Positions 26,534-34,945 of a DNA stretch of 64,000 nucleotides are shown here, one piece after another. Position numbers and translations under genes: made by a program. How positions within the stretch are numbered: the stretch's first letter is position 1; each line of letters starts with the position of its first letter. The stretch is from JAFEDN01 sp963844565 (GTDB lineage Bacteria; Pseudomonadota; Gammaproteobacteria; Coxiellales; Coxiellaceae), in assembly GCA_963844565.1 (NCBI GenBank), contig CAWJON010000002.1, positions 1,550,001 to 1,614,000 on the forward strand. Reading direction: 5' to 3'. Under the pieces are notes generated by a model, which saw only the letters and a program-made list of their open reading frames with translations, made no database searches and had not been told where the DNA came from.

Positions 26534-26560
26534 AAAAAAGGCCTCGACAGTGAGGCCTTT
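26534..26560 (-). terminator. Rho-independent terminator of the alpha operon
   Basis: On the minus strand AAGGCCTCACTGTCGAGGCC is followed by a run of T residues (AAAAAA on the plus strand). It lies 20 bp after the rplQ stop and closes the long ribosomal superoperon. Confidence 0.85.
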
Positions 26561-26579
26561 GGAGAAAGAAAGATTAAAT

Positions 26580-26993
26580 CTATCTTTTGATTTCTTGCGG
26601 TGGTGTCCAGCCCTTAGTAGCGCGAGCTTCGGCTTCTTTCCAGCCAATTAACTCAATAATGGCCATGGGCGCATTATCTCCTGCTCTAAAACCACATTTC
26701 AGTACGCGGGAATATCCGCCAGGCCGTGTTTTAAATCGGGGTGCGATATCATTAAATAAAGCAGCAACCACATCGTGATTTCTTAATCTGGCAAATGCTA
26801 AACGTCTTCTGGCAACGTTATCTACCCGAGCCAGCGTAATTAAGGGTTCGATAAAACCACGTAATTCTTTAGCTTTGGGTAATGTCGTTTTAATTTGTCC
26901 TTGACGTATTAAAGCAACACCTAAATTTTTTAATAAAGCTTTGAGATGAGCGCTCGTACGATTTAAACGACGACCACTTTTTCGATGATTCAT
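26580..26993 (-). CDS. rplQ: 50S ribosomal protein L17
   Basis: Large-subunit protein near the exit tunnel. The 137 residues start MNHRKSGRRLNRTSAHLKAL, the highly conserved L17 N-terminus, and include TTLPKAKELRGFIEPLITLA and GGYSRVLKCGFRAGDNAPMA. The C-terminal tail is about ten residues longer than in E. coli (127). It is the last gene of the alpha operon; its start overlaps the rpoA stop by 4 bp and a terminator follows it. Confidence 0.98.
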   Translation of the reverse strand: MNHRKSGRRLNRTSAHLKALLKNLGVALIRQGQIKTTLPKAKELRGFIEPLITLARVDNVARRRLAFARLRNHDVVAALFNDIAPRFKTRPGGYSRVLKCGFRAGDNAPMAIIELIGWKEAEARATKGWTPPQEIKR

Positions 26994-28003
26994 TCTTGCT
27001 CCTCAGGTTTAATTTTTTCTGGCGGCGGCAAATCAGCGGGAGGCCAATTTTTAAGTGTCATACCCAAACTTAAGCCATGCTGAATCAAAACCGATTTAAT
27101 TTCATTCATCGATTTTTTACCTAAATTAGGTGTTTTTAACAAATCGTTTTCACTGCGTTGTACTAAATCACCGATGTAATAAATATCTTCTGCTTTTAAA
27201 CAATTGGCGGCGCGAACGGTTAATTCAAGGTCGTCCACCGAACGGGTAAAAATCGGATCTAAAGATTCCGAACCCTCTTTAATACCAATTTTAGTTGCAT
27301 GTTGTAAATCCACAAACGAAGCTAACTGTTGCTGTAAAATAGTTGCAGCTTGACGAATAGCCTGCTCAGGATCCAATGTGCCATTAGTTTCTAAATCAAT
27401 GATAAGCTTATCTAAGTCAGTACGTTTTTCAACACGGGTATTTTCAACCTGATAACTAACTCTACTAACTGGACTAAAAGAAGCATCCAGCAGTAACGAA
27501 CCTACTGAACGTTTAATACTTTTATCAGCAAGCCGGGTAGATGCAGGCTGATATCCACGTCCAGTTTCAATCTGCATTTTAATGTTTAACTCGCCATCTT
27601 TGGTTAAATTGGCGATAACATGTTCCGGATTGATGATTTCAATATCTCTCTCTAGAGTAATATCACCTGCAGTAACCACTCCGGGTCCTTTTTTCTTTAA
27701 TGTTAATTCTACTTTATCTCGACCAGGCAAACGAAGTGCGACACCTTTTAAATTTAGCAAAATGTTAACAACATCTTCATGAACACCTTCAATCGAACTA
27801 TATTCATGCACAACATTTTCAATTTGCACTTCGGTGATCGCGGCCCCCATCATTGAGGATAATAATACCCTTCTTAAAGCATTACCTAGGGTAAAACCAA
27901 AACCTCTTTCAAATGGTTCCAACACAATCCGATAATAGTTAGGGCCTAAAACCGTAACCTGTAGATTTTGCGGAGTTAAAAAATTTTTATAAACATCTTG
28001 CAT
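26990..28003 (-). CDS. rpoA: RNA polymerase alpha subunit
   Basis: Assembles the polymerase core and contacts activators and UP elements. The 337 residues hold the N-terminal dimerisation domain (about 1-230, with EPFERGFGFTLGNALRRVLLSS, cited in part, near 27) and the C-terminal DNA-binding domain with LELTVRAANCLKAEDIYYIG and LLKTPNLGKKSMNEIKSVL. The tail PPPEKIKPEEQE is slightly extended over E. coli (329). It lies between rpsD and rplQ as in the standard alpha operon and is intact, unlike rpoB and rpoC in this window. Confidence 0.98.
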   Translation of the reverse strand: MQDVYKNFLTPQNLQVTVLGPNYYRIVLEPFERGFGFTLGNALRRVLLSSMMGAAITEVQIENVVHEYSSIEGVHEDVVNILLNLKGVALRLPGRDKVELTLKKKGPGVVTAGDITLERDIEIINPEHVIANLTKDGELNIKMQIETGRGYQPASTRLADKSIKRSVGSLLLDASFSPVSRVSYQVENTRVEKRTDLDKLIIDLETNGTLDPEQAIRQAATILQQQLASFVDLQHATKIGIKEGSESLDPIFTRSVDDLELTVRAANCLKAEDIYYIGDLVQRSENDLLKTPNLGKKSMNEIKSVLIQHGLSLGMTLKNWPPADLPPPEKIKPEEQE

Positions 28004-28018
28004 GTATTTTGCCTCAGA

Positions 28019-28639
28019 CTACTTTGAATACAATTCCACAACCAAACTGACTTTAAATTCAGCTGGCAATTCATGAACATCAGGGATAGATTTAAAGGTT
28101 CCAGTCATTTGTTTGGCATCCACTTCTAACCAAGACACTGGAGCGCGGTTCTCTGCAAGAGCCAGAGCGGCGCCAATACGCAATTGTTTTTTAGCTTTCT
28201 CGCGCACGACGATGGTGGACTCCGGTTCCACATGAAAGGAAGGAATATTCACCACTTTACCATCGACTACAATGGCTTTATGAGTAACAAGTTGTCTAGC
28301 TTCAGCACGTGTGGCGGCAAAACCCATTCGATAAACAACGTTATCTAAGCGAGATTCCAACAAAACCAGTAAGTTATCACCGGTAGAACCTTTGGATCGA
28401 TCCGCTTTTTTATAATAATTACGAAATTGTTTTTCAAGAATATCGTAATAACGACGAATCAATTGCTTCATTCGCAATTGTAAGCCGTAATCCGTTGTTC
28501 TCGCACGTCGCTGCCAATGCATCCCAGGCGTGCGTTCAAGTTTACATTTCGTATCGATAGCTCGGATCCCACTTTTTAATTGCAGGTCCGTTTTTTCACG
28601 TCGAGATAAGCGACATTTAGGCCCTAGATATCTTGCCAT
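28019..28639 (-). CDS. rpsD: 30S ribosomal protein S4
   Basis: Primary 16S rRNA-binding protein that nucleates the small subunit and, in E. coli, represses the alpha operon. The 206 residues equal the E. coli length and start MARYLGPKCRLSRREKTDL. The S4 RNA-binding domain is seen as LESRLDNVVYRMGFAATRAEARQLVTHKAI (cited in pieces; about 95-125). The N-terminus lacks the zinc cysteine set. It is placed between rpsK and rpoA. Confidence 0.98.
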   Translation of the reverse strand: MARYLGPKCRLSRREKTDLQLKSGIRAIDTKCKLERTPGMHWQRRARTTDYGLQLRMKQLIRRYYDILEKQFRNYYKKADRSKGSTGDNLLVLLESRLDNVVYRMGFAATRAEARQLVTHKAIVVDGKVVNIPSFHVEPESTIVVREKAKKQLRIGAALALAENRAPVSWLEVDAKQMTGTFKSIPDVHELPAEFKVSLVVELYSK

Positions 28640-28662
28640 TTAATTTTACCCTCAATTATCTT

Positions 28663-29034
28663 CTAGACACGTCGCCGTTTACGGGGACGGCAACCGTTAT
28701 GTGGTATTCCAGTTTTATCGGTTAAACTAAGAACTTCTAATCCTGAGTTATAGAGACTGCGTATTGCAGAATCACGACCTGCACCAGGCCCACTGACATA
28801 TACCACGACTTGTTTAGTATCAAACTCTTCCATCATTCCTTTAGCAACAGCTTCAGCAGCCATTTGAGCGGCAAAAGGAGTCCCTCGACGGGAACCTTTA
28901 AATCCACAAAGACCTGCTGAGCTTTGTTTAAGTAAATCTCCAGAGGGAGTTGTACCTGAGATAATTGTATTATTAAAAGTTGTGCGGATATGTATAGCGC
29001 CTTTGGAAAATTTGCGTTTAATTCGTTTTGCCAT
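28663..29034 (-). CDS. rpsK: 30S ribosomal protein S11
   Basis: Small-subunit platform protein near the mRNA exit. The 123 residues contain GAIHIRTTFNNTIISGT, the conserved GRDSAIRSLYNSGLEVLSL and the C-terminal DKTGIPHNGCRPRKRRRV, all strongly conserved across bacteria. E. coli S11 has 129 residues; the difference is in the N-terminal tail. It sits between rpsM and rpsD in the alpha operon. Confidence 0.98.
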   Translation of the reverse strand: MAKRIKRKFSKGAIHIRTTFNNTIISGTTPSGDLLKQSSAGLCGFKGSRRGTPFAAQMAAEAVAKGMMEEFDTKQVVVYVSGPGAGRDSAIRSLYNSGLEVLSLTDKTGIPHNGCRPRKRRRV

Positions 29035-29054
29035 GGATATTCTTTCCTAATTGG

Positions 29055-29414
29055 TTATACATTTCTTACCGGTTTACGTTTACCTTTTCGGGTTCGCGCA
29101 TTGGTTTTAGTTTGTTGGCCACGAACAGGTAAACCATGACGATGGCGCAGACCTTGGTAACAACCCAGATCAATTTTACGTTTGATATTCATCGAAACTT
29201 CTCGGCGTAAATCACCTTCGACCGGAAAGCCAACCATTGCATCGCGAATTTTTTTAAGTTGATCTTCTGTGAGATCCCTTACTTTTTGCGACAACTCAAT
29301 CCCAGCGGCCTTACAAATTTCTTTTGCTCGAGTAGCCCCTACCCCGTAAATGGATTGTAATCCAATTACGATATGTTTATTTACAGGTACATTAACCCCG
29401 GCAATACGTGCCAT
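29055..29414 (-). CDS. rpsM: 30S ribosomal protein S13
   Basis: Head protein of the small subunit that contacts the P-site tRNA and bridges to L5. The 119 residues begin MARIAGVNVPVNKHIVIGL and end with the basic tail RTRKGKRKPVRNV; LRREVSMNIKRKIDLGCYQGLRHR (part) with GLPVRGQQTKTNART is the S13 signature. Length matches E. coli (118). It heads the alpha operon genes after rpmJ. Confidence 0.98.
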   Translation of the reverse strand: MARIAGVNVPVNKHIVIGLQSIYGVGATRAKEICKAAGIELSQKVRDLTEDQLKKIRDAMVGFPVEGDLRREVSMNIKRKIDLGCYQGLRHRHGLPVRGQQTKTNARTRKGKRKPVRNV

Positions 29415-29507
29415 TCGTTGTGCTCTCCCGTTTGACCATTAAAAAGCTGATAAGCTTAACCTTAATATCTCAGAAAATCAAGTAATTTTCTCTTTTAAAA
29501 CGGCAAT

Positions 29508-29624
29508 TTAGCCTTGTCTTTGTTTATGTCGTGCATCATCTTTACAGATAACACGCACTTTTCCGTGTCTGCGGATTATTTTACAATGACGACATAAAAC
29601 CTTAACCGATGCTCTTACTTTCAT
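29508..29624 (-). CDS. rpmJ: 50S ribosomal protein L36
   Basis: A very small protein of 38 residues, starting MKVRASVKVLCRHCKIIRRH and ending CKDDARHKQRQG. It carries the zinc-binding set C11, C14, C27 and H33, the C+ form, with exactly the E. coli length. It lies at its usual place between secY and rpsM, separated from secY by a 115-bp inverted repeat. I translated it directly from the sequence. Confidence 0.97.
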   Translation of the reverse strand: MKVRASVKVLCRHCKIIRRHGKVRVICKDDARHKQRQG

Positions 29625-29650
29625 TTTAGATCTCCACTTTGTAGCAAGGA

Positions 29651-29764
29651 ACGCTCATTTTTGGCCCAGATTGGATGAAAAATTTCTTCGAAATGCTCAC
29701 ATACTACGTGTATGCTCCGCTTTCTCATCAATTTTTCATCCAATCTGGTCTCAAAACTGAGCGT
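29651..29764. repeat. 115-bp hairpin element between secY and rpmJ
   Basis: The arms 29651-29685 and 29730-29764 are imperfect reverse complements over 35 bases, sharing CCAGATTGGATGAAAAATT exactly. The centre contains a second palindrome around ACATACTACGTGTATG. Such elements with a TGCTCACATAC...GTATGCTCCGC centre occur as dispersed repeats in other proteobacteria, from memory. It sits inside the spc operon, 20 bp after the secY stop. Confidence 0.75.
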
Positions 29765-29784
29765 TCTCATACAGTCAACTATCT

Positions 29785-31125
29785 TTATAGAAGACTCATT
29801 TTTGAACCCTTCGTTTTTGCTTTTTTCATGACGGATTCATATTGGTGGCTCATGATATGGGCTTGAACTTGCGCCATAAAGTCCATGATAACTACCACAA
29901 CAATCAGCAAGGAAGTCCCACCAAAATAAAAGGGTACATTCCAGGCTAAAATCAAAAACTGTGGCAACAAAGCAACCAATGCCAAGTAAATAGACCCAAC
30001 CAATGTCAAACGCGTCATTACTTTATCAATGTAATTTGCAGTCTGCTCTCCGGGACGAATTCCAGTGATAAAAGCGCCAGAGCGTTTTAAATTATCAGCA
30101 GTTTCCTTGGGGTTAAAAACCAAAGCCGTATAAAAAAAAGCAAAAAATATAACCAAGAAAGCAAAGCATATCATATACCCAGGCTGTCCTGGAGACAAGA
30201 CCAAAGCTAAACTATCTAACCAAGAAAATCCTTTAGCTGTACCAAAAAATTGTGCGATGGTGCTCGGAAATAAAATAATGGCTTGAGCAAAGATAGGAGG
30301 AATGACACCAGACATATTGATCTTCAAGGGTAAATGACTGGTTTGCGCCGCGTAGATCTTTCTACCTTGTTGTCGTTTGGCATAATTGATGGCAATACGA
30401 CGTTGAGCCCGTTCAAAATAAACAACCACTACCGTAACGGCTAATACAATGATGATAATGAGAAGTAACGTTAAACCCGACATTTGGCCTTGTTTAACTT
30501 GCGTAAATATTTGAGCAATAGCTGCAGGAAAACGTGCGGCGATTCCGGCAAAAATAATTAATGAAATGCCGTTCCCCACACCTCGCTCTGTCATTTGCTC
30601 GCCGAGCCACATTAAAAACATGGTGCCAGTAACCAAGGTAACCGTGGCGACAAAATAAAAATTAAAACTGGGGGTAATGACAACGCCACTACTGACTAAC
30701 CATTTACTGATACCAACAGCTTGGATCAGCGACAAAATAATAGTTGCATAACGAGTATATTGATTAATCTTACGTCTGCCAGCCTCCCCCTCTTTTTTTA
30801 ATTGCATTAATTTAGGAGAAACGGATGAATACAATTGCACAATAATCGAAGCGGAAATATAAGGCATGATACCTAAAGCAAAAATAGTCAATCGACTTAG
30901 GGCGCCACCCGAGAACATGTTAAAAAGACCTAAAATGCCACCTTCATGCTGTTGAAATAAGTCTGCCAATTTTTGCGGGTTTAATCCGGGAACTGGAATA
31001 TAAGCCCCTAAACGATAAACAATTAAACCAATTAGTACAAACAGCAAGCGGTTTCTTAATTCGCGTAAACCACCAGTTGATAAGCCGCCGCCAATTTTTG
31101 CTCTATTCACCAAAACTCCTATCAA
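29785..31125 (-). CDS. secY: Protein translocase subunit SecY
   Basis: Channel subunit of the Sec translocon in the inner membrane. The 446 residues have ten hydrophobic helices and familiar segments: YRLGAYIPVPGLNPQKLADL near 40, the plug-region FNMFSGGALSRLTIFALGIMPYISASIIVQL (cited in part), GEQMTERGVGNGISLIIFAGI near 170, and NPKETADNLKRSGAFITGIRPG near 355. Length equals E. coli (443). It lies after rplO as in the standard spc operon and pairs with SecE encoded at 56792-57190. Confidence 0.97.
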   Translation of the reverse strand: MIGVLVNRAKIGGGLSTGGLRELRNRLLFVLIGLIVYRLGAYIPVPGLNPQKLADLFQQHEGGILGLFNMFSGGALSRLTIFALGIMPYISASIIVQLYSSVSPKLMQLKKEGEAGRRKINQYTRYATIILSLIQAVGISKWLVSSGVVITPSFNFYFVATVTLVTGTMFLMWLGEQMTERGVGNGISLIIFAGIAARFPAAIAQIFTQVKQGQMSGLTLLLIIIIVLAVTVVVVYFERAQRRIAINYAKRQQGRKIYAAQTSHLPLKINMSGVIPPIFAQAIILFPSTIAQFFGTAKGFSWLDSLALVLSPGQPGYMICFAFLVIFFAFFYTALVFNPKETADNLKRSGAFITGIRPGEQTANYIDKVMTRLTLVGSIYLALVALLPQFLILAWNVPFYFGGTSLLIVVVVIMDFMAQVQAHIMSHQYESVMKKAKTKGSKMSLL

Positions 31126-31140
31126 ATGTGAAGTAAGACT

Positions 31141-31578
31141 TTAGACTATCTTCCCACCAATGCTTTCGACAGCTGCGCGCGCACCTTTGCTTACACGCAA
31201 GCCACGAATTTCTATAGTCTTTTCAATTTTACCTGAGCAAAAAATTTTAACTTTTTTTATACCCGCAGTAATCAAGTTTACCGCTTTTAAAGTTTCAAGA
31301 TCTACGACTCCGCCAGCGACTTTATTTAAATCTCCCAGACGGACTTCTGCACAATATTGAGAAGCTTTAGTTTTAAAACCAAATTTGGGAATACGTCTTT
31401 GCAAAGGGGTTTGTCCACCTTCAAATCCAACTTTATGGTAACCACCTTTGCGTGCACGTTGACCCTTATGTCCCAGTCCGCAAGTTTTACCTAGGCCCGA
31501 ACCAATTCCCCGCCCTACTCGAGTTCTCACTCTTTTGGACCCCGGGGTAGGCTTTAAATCATTTAATTGTAAAGTCAT
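31141..31578 (-). CDS. rplO: 50S ribosomal protein L15
   Basis: Late-assembly large-subunit protein. The 145 residues start MTLQLNDLKPTPGSKRVRTR, followed by the basic, glycine-rich GRGIGSGLGKTCGLGHKGQRARKGG region and FEGGQTPLQRRIPKFGF, typical of L15. Length matches E. coli (144). Its start overlaps the rpmD stop by 4 bp. Confidence 0.98.
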   Translation of the reverse strand: MTLQLNDLKPTPGSKRVRTRVGRGIGSGLGKTCGLGHKGQRARKGGYHKVGFEGGQTPLQRRIPKFGFKTKASQYCAEVRLGDLNKVAGGVVDLETLKAVNLITAGIKKVKIFCSGKIEKTIEIRGLRVSKGARAAVESIGGKIV

Positions 31579-31769
31579 TTCGTTTCCTCAACTTCCAATA
31601 GATAGCTTACCACATTAATCATACCGCGATTTTCCAGGGTATCATCAACCAAAACGGTCTGATGAGGACGGCGTAAACCTAATCCTTCGATACATTCCCG
31701 ATGGCCAGGAGTACGACCAAACTTACTACGCTTCAAAGTTACTTTAATTTTTTTTGGAGATTTAACCAT
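31575..31769 (-). CDS. rpmD: 50S ribosomal protein L30
   Basis: Small large-subunit protein of 64 residues containing KVTLKRSKFGRTPGHRECIE and GLGLRRPHQTVLVDDTLENRGM, the conserved L30 ferredoxin-like fold. E. coli L30 has 59 residues. It lies between rpsE (6 bp upstream) and rplO with which it overlaps by 4 bp. Confidence 0.97.
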   Translation of the reverse strand: MVKSPKKIKVTLKRSKFGRTPGHRECIEGLGLRRPHQTVLVDDTLENRGMINVVSYLLEVEETK

Positions 31770-31775
31770 AACAAC

Positions 31776-32282
31776 CTACACTGCCTCAACAATATCTTTA
31801 AGTTCTTTGCCACGTTTGGCAGCCACTGATTCGGGTGTCGCCATTTGTTTTAAACCTTTTATTGTGGCTTGAACCACATTAACTGGATTAGTTGAGCCAA
31901 TACATTTTGCTAATACATTTTGTACGCCCATCACTTCAAATACTGCTCGCATAGCATTTCCAGCGATCACACCGGTTCCGTCTGAAGCAGGTAATATCAA
32001 TACTTTGCTTGCACCATGACGAGCAATAACTTCATATTGAAATGTTTTGTCTTTTAGATGAATTTGCAGCATGTTACGTCGCGCCCCTTCTGTCGCTTTT
32101 TGAATCGCAACCGGAACTTCAAGCGCTTTACCTTGGCCAAAACCAATTTTACCCTTTCCATCTCCAGCTACAACTAAAGCAGAAAAACGCATGCGACGTC
32201 CACCTTTAACTGTGGTTGAGGTCCGTCTTATCGACACGAGCTTTTCTATATAACCGTCGTTAACTTGATTATCCATTTGCAT
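31776..32282 (-). CDS. rpsE: 30S ribosomal protein S5
   Basis: Small-subunit protein at the mRNA entry site, involved in decoding accuracy. The 168 residues show EKLVSIRRTSTTVKGGRRMRF, FSALVVAGDGKGKIGFGQGKA and the C-terminal VLAKCIGSTNPVNVVQATIKGL. Length is as in E. coli (167). A second ATG two codons in is possible, but the first has AAGAGG at good spacing. Confidence 0.98.
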   Translation of the reverse strand: MQMDNQVNDGYIEKLVSIRRTSTTVKGGRRMRFSALVVAGDGKGKIGFGQGKALEVPVAIQKATEGARRNMLQIHLKDKTFQYEVIARHGASKVLILPASDGTGVIAGNAMRAVFEVMGVQNVLAKCIGSTNPVNVVQATIKGLKQMATPESVAAKRGKELKDIVEAV

Positions 32283-32291
32283 ATTTACCTC

Positions 32292-32648
32292 TTAAAATTG
32301 GACCCCACCTTCACGGGCGGCCTCTGCAAGGGCCTTCACCCTGCCATGGTATTTATAACCTGATCGATCAAAGGCAACTTTATCAACGCCCGCTTTTAAG
32401 CTGCGTTCAGCAATTAGTTTACCCACCTTTTGTGCGGCATTGATGTTACCGCCATTGTTTAAATCATCACGTATTTCTTTATCCAAAGTCGAAGCTTGTG
32501 CCAAGACTTTCGATCCGCAGGGAGAAATAATTTGTGCATAAATATGTTGAGCCGTACGGTGAACACACAATTGAAAAGCACCCAGTCTTCTGATATTGCC
32601 TCGAACTTTTACCGCTCGACGCGCACGTTTGAAATTTTTGTTGATCAT
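32292..32648 (-). CDS. rplR: 50S ribosomal protein L18
   Basis: 5S rRNA-binding protein of the central protuberance. The 118 residues include RARRAVKVRGNIRRLGAFQLCVHRT (in part), AQIISPCGSKVLAQASTLDKE and the C-terminal AFDRSGYKYHGRVKALAEAAREGG, the L18 signature. Length matches E. coli (117). Found between rplF and rpsE. Confidence 0.98.
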   Translation of the reverse strand: MINKNFKRARRAVKVRGNIRRLGAFQLCVHRTAQHIYAQIISPCGSKVLAQASTLDKEIRDDLNNGGNINAAQKVGKLIAERSLKAGVDKVAFDRSGYKYHGRVKALAEAAREGGVQF

Positions 32649-32661
32649 AACGATTCCAAAT

Positions 32662-33198
32662 TTATTTTTTCTTAATTTCTTTTAGAACGATTTTTTCGTT
32701 ATCGTATCGTACCCCTTTACCTTTATACGGTTCAGGAGGCCGCAGCGAACGAATATTTGCAGCCGTTTGACAAACCAATTGCTTGTCAACGCCCTTCAAA
32801 ATAATTTCCGTTTGAGAAGGTGTTTCTGCAGTAACCCCACTGGGTAGTTGAAAATCAACTGGGTGTGAAAAACCTAACGATAATTTAATGACACTACCTT
32901 GCACTGAAGCACGATAACCCACCCCCACCAGAATTAATTTTCTAGAAACTCCTTCGCTCACACCAATCACATCGTTATGTGCCAAGGCACGCATAGTGCC
33001 CGCATTGGCGTTTGCTTCGGTAGATTCATTCTTTGGAGCAATCTGTAAAACGTTTTCCAAAATTCTAACTTCAACTAAAGGGTGGATCATTCGGTTAATT
33101 TGACCCAATTTACCTTTGCAATGAAGATTACCTTCAGAAACCTTTACTTCTGTTCCTTTTGGAATATTAATAGGAACTTTTGCGACTCGACTAACCAT
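32662..33198 (-). CDS. rplF: 50S ribosomal protein L6
   Basis: Large-subunit protein near the factor-binding site. The 178 residues show the two-fold repeated L6 fold, starting MVSRVAKVPINIPKGTEVKV, with KLILVGVGYRASVQGSVIKLSLGFSHPV (in part) near 84 and the conserved end RSLRPPEPYKGKGVRYDNE. Length equals E. coli (177). Confidence 0.98.
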   Translation of the reverse strand: MVSRVAKVPINIPKGTEVKVSEGNLHCKGKLGQINRMIHPLVEVRILENVLQIAPKNESTEANANAGTMRALAHNDVIGVSEGVSRKLILVGVGYRASVQGSVIKLSLGFSHPVDFQLPSGVTAETPSQTEIILKGVDKQLVCQTAANIRSLRPPEPYKGKGVRYDNEKIVLKEIKKK

Positions 33199-33207
33199 GT
33201 TTCATCC

Positions 33208-33603
33208 TCAACTCACGTAACATAAAACTTCTCCACCTAACTGGAGGTGGCGAGCACGACGATCAGACATCACACCTTTAGAAGTGGAAATGATTGCAAC
33301 ACCCAAACCGCCTTTCACCTGCGGCAATTCATCCTTGCCTTTGTAAACTCGTCGTCCAGGTGTACTAATTCTTTGTAATAATTCAATAACAGGCAGCCCT
33401 TGATAATATTTTAATTTAATAGATAAGGTCGGTTTTTGAGCTTCCTTCACAACGGCATAATTTTCGATATAACCTTCCTCTTTGAGCACATCGGCAACGC
33501 TTAATTTCAACTTAGCTAATGGCATGTTAATTTCATCTTTCCCAACCATTTGTGCGTTGCGGATATAGGTTAACATATCAGAAATAGGATCTTGCATACT
33601 CAT
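33208..33603 (-). CDS. rpsH: 30S ribosomal protein S8
   Basis: 16S rRNA-binding protein and, in E. coli, translational repressor of the spc operon. The 131 residues start MSMQDPISDMLTYIRNAQMV and end with GLGVAIISTSKGVMSDRRAR and GGEVLCYVS, the S8 C-terminal signature. Length equals E. coli (130). Confidence 0.98.
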   Translation of the reverse strand: MSMQDPISDMLTYIRNAQMVGKDEINMPLAKLKLSVADVLKEEGYIENYAVVKEAQKPTLSIKLKYYQGLPVIELLQRISTPGRRVYKGKDELPQVKGGLGVAIISTSKGVMSDRRARHLQLGGEVLCYVS

Positions 33604-33606
33604 AAA

Positions 33607-33903
33607 TTACCAACTCGCTTTTCTTAGCCCAGGAACATCACCACGCATCGCTGCTTGTCGCAGACAAATACGACATAAACCAAATTTTTTTATGGTCCCA
33701 TGAGGACGACCGCAAGAACGACAACGCGAACGAACACGGACTGGGCTTTCGTTGCGTTTACGTTTTTGCAATTTTAACACTGCCTCTTCCACCGCTTCTG
33801 GAATAGTGCGAATTTTTTCTTTCAAAGCAGCACGTAATTTTTGTGCGGCTTTAACTAAACGCTGCCGCTTCTGATTACGTACGATGACACTGGTTTTGGC
33901 CAT
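33607..33903 (-). CDS. rpsN: 30S ribosomal protein S14
   Basis: Small-subunit head protein. From the ATG at 33903 it has 98 residues, starting MAKTSVIVRNQKRQRLV and ending RICLRQAAMRGDVPGLRKASW, the standard S14 end. It keeps CRSCGRPHGTIKKFGLCRIC with four Cys, which suggests a zinc-binding form even though the length is that of the long type. An upstream in-frame ATG (33915) adds MRNC and is unlikely. rplE lies 155 bp upstream, across an intergenic repeat. Confidence 0.97.
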   Translation of the reverse strand: MAKTSVIVRNQKRQRLVKAAQKLRAALKEKIRTIPEAVEEAVLKLQKRKRNESPVRVRSRCRSCGRPHGTIKKFGLCRICLRQAAMRGDVPGLRKASW

Positions 33904-33944
33904 ACAATTCCTCAATATAATAATAATGTCAATCTAACTTTATT

Positions 33945-34053
33945 CGGAGTTCCCCCTAAAGGGAACTCCTCTCCTCGCGATGGAGGATCGCAAGGAGGAG
34001 AATCGCGATTCTCCTCCTTCATTCCAAGCATCGGGTTTCCCGATGCGCAGGAT
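33945..34053. repeat. Palindromic intergenic repeat, copy 3 (reverse orientation)
   Basis: Contains AGTTCCC/GGGAACT (33949-33966), the core AAGGAGGAGAATCG-CGATTCTCCTCCTT (33993-34020) and the flank CATCGGG/CCCGATG (34029-34045) next to GCGCAGGAT. Read on the minus strand the order is the same as in the other copies. It separates rplE from rpsN inside the spc operon. Confidence 0.75.
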
Positions 34054-34058
34054 TAAAA

Positions 34059-34598
34059 TTACTCCTTAAAAGGAAAGCCAAAAGCTTTTAATAATGCTTT
34101 TGCTTCTTTATCCGATTTTGCATTTGTGGTTATGGTTATATCCAAACCGCGAATGACGTCAATTTTGTCATATTCAATTTCGGCAAATACAATTTGCTCT
34201 TTAATACCTAAACTATAGTTTCCACGTCCATCAAACGATCTTGTGCTATAACCTCTAAAATCTCTAATGCGGGGAATGGCTACCATGATCAAACGTTGCA
34301 AAAAATCATACATCCGCGCATGTCGCAAAGTAACTTTACAACCCACTGGCATTTGTTCACGAATTTTAAATCCGGCTATGGATTTCTTAGATAAAGTAAC
34401 CGCCGGCTTTTGGCCAGAAATATTGGTTAAATCATTCAGTGCATTGGTTAAGATTTTTTTATCTGCAACGGCTTCGCCTACGCCCATATTTAAAGTTATT
34501 TTTAGAATACGAGGTACTTGCATAACGCTTGTATAATTAAATTCGCTCTTCAATTGAGGAACGAACTCTTCCAAATATTGTTTATGTAAAGTATTCAT
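34059..34598 (-). CDS. rplE: 50S ribosomal protein L5
   Basis: 5S rRNA-binding protein that contacts S13 and P-site tRNA. The 179 residues equal the E. coli length, start MNTLHKQYLEEFVPQLKSEF and include SGQKPAVTLSKKSIAGFKIR, GCKVTLRHARMYDFLQRLI and GNYSLGIKEQIVFAEIEYD, all typical of L5. Confidence 0.98.
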   Translation of the reverse strand: MNTLHKQYLEEFVPQLKSEFNYTSVMQVPRILKITLNMGVGEAVADKKILTNALNDLTNISGQKPAVTLSKKSIAGFKIREQMPVGCKVTLRHARMYDFLQRLIMVAIPRIRDFRGYSTRSFDGRGNYSLGIKEQIVFAEIEYDKIDVIRGLDITITTNAKSDKEAKALLKAFGFPFKE

Positions 34599-34607
34599 GA
34601 ATGTTCT

Positions 34608-34943
34608 CTATTGATAATCCGCGCTAACAACTTCGTTGTTTGATTTAAAATAACGAACTTTTCGTTTGTTATCACCTTCCGTTATAAATTTAAAACCTAT
34701 CCGGCCAGGTTCATTGGTGGTTGTGTTAAGCAAAGCAACATTAGAAATATGGATGCTTGCTTCTTTTTGCACAATACCACCTTCGATATTACGTTGAGGG
34801 TTAGGTTTAACATGCTTTTTTACAAGATTAATGCCTTCAACAATAACGCGATTGTTTTTAATAATTTTTAAAATTTTACCTACTCGGCCTTTGTCTTTTC
34901 CCGCGATTACGACGACGGTATCACTTGTTCTAATCTTTTGCAT
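34608..34943 (-). CDS. rplX: 50S ribosomal protein L24
   Basis: Assembly initiator of the large subunit with a KOW motif, seen as IRTSDTVVVIAGKDKGRVGK near the N-terminus. The 111 residues also contain VIVEGINLVKKHVKPNPQRN and GIVQKEASIHISNVALL. E. coli L24 has 104 residues; the extra length is a C-terminal tail. It lies between rplN and rplE. Confidence 0.98.
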   Translation of the reverse strand: MQKIRTSDTVVVIAGKDKGRVGKILKIIKNNRVIVEGINLVKKHVKPNPQRNIEGGIVQKEASIHISNVALLNTTTNEPGRIGFKFITEGDNKRKVRYFKSNNEVVSADYQ

Positions 34944-34945
34944 AA

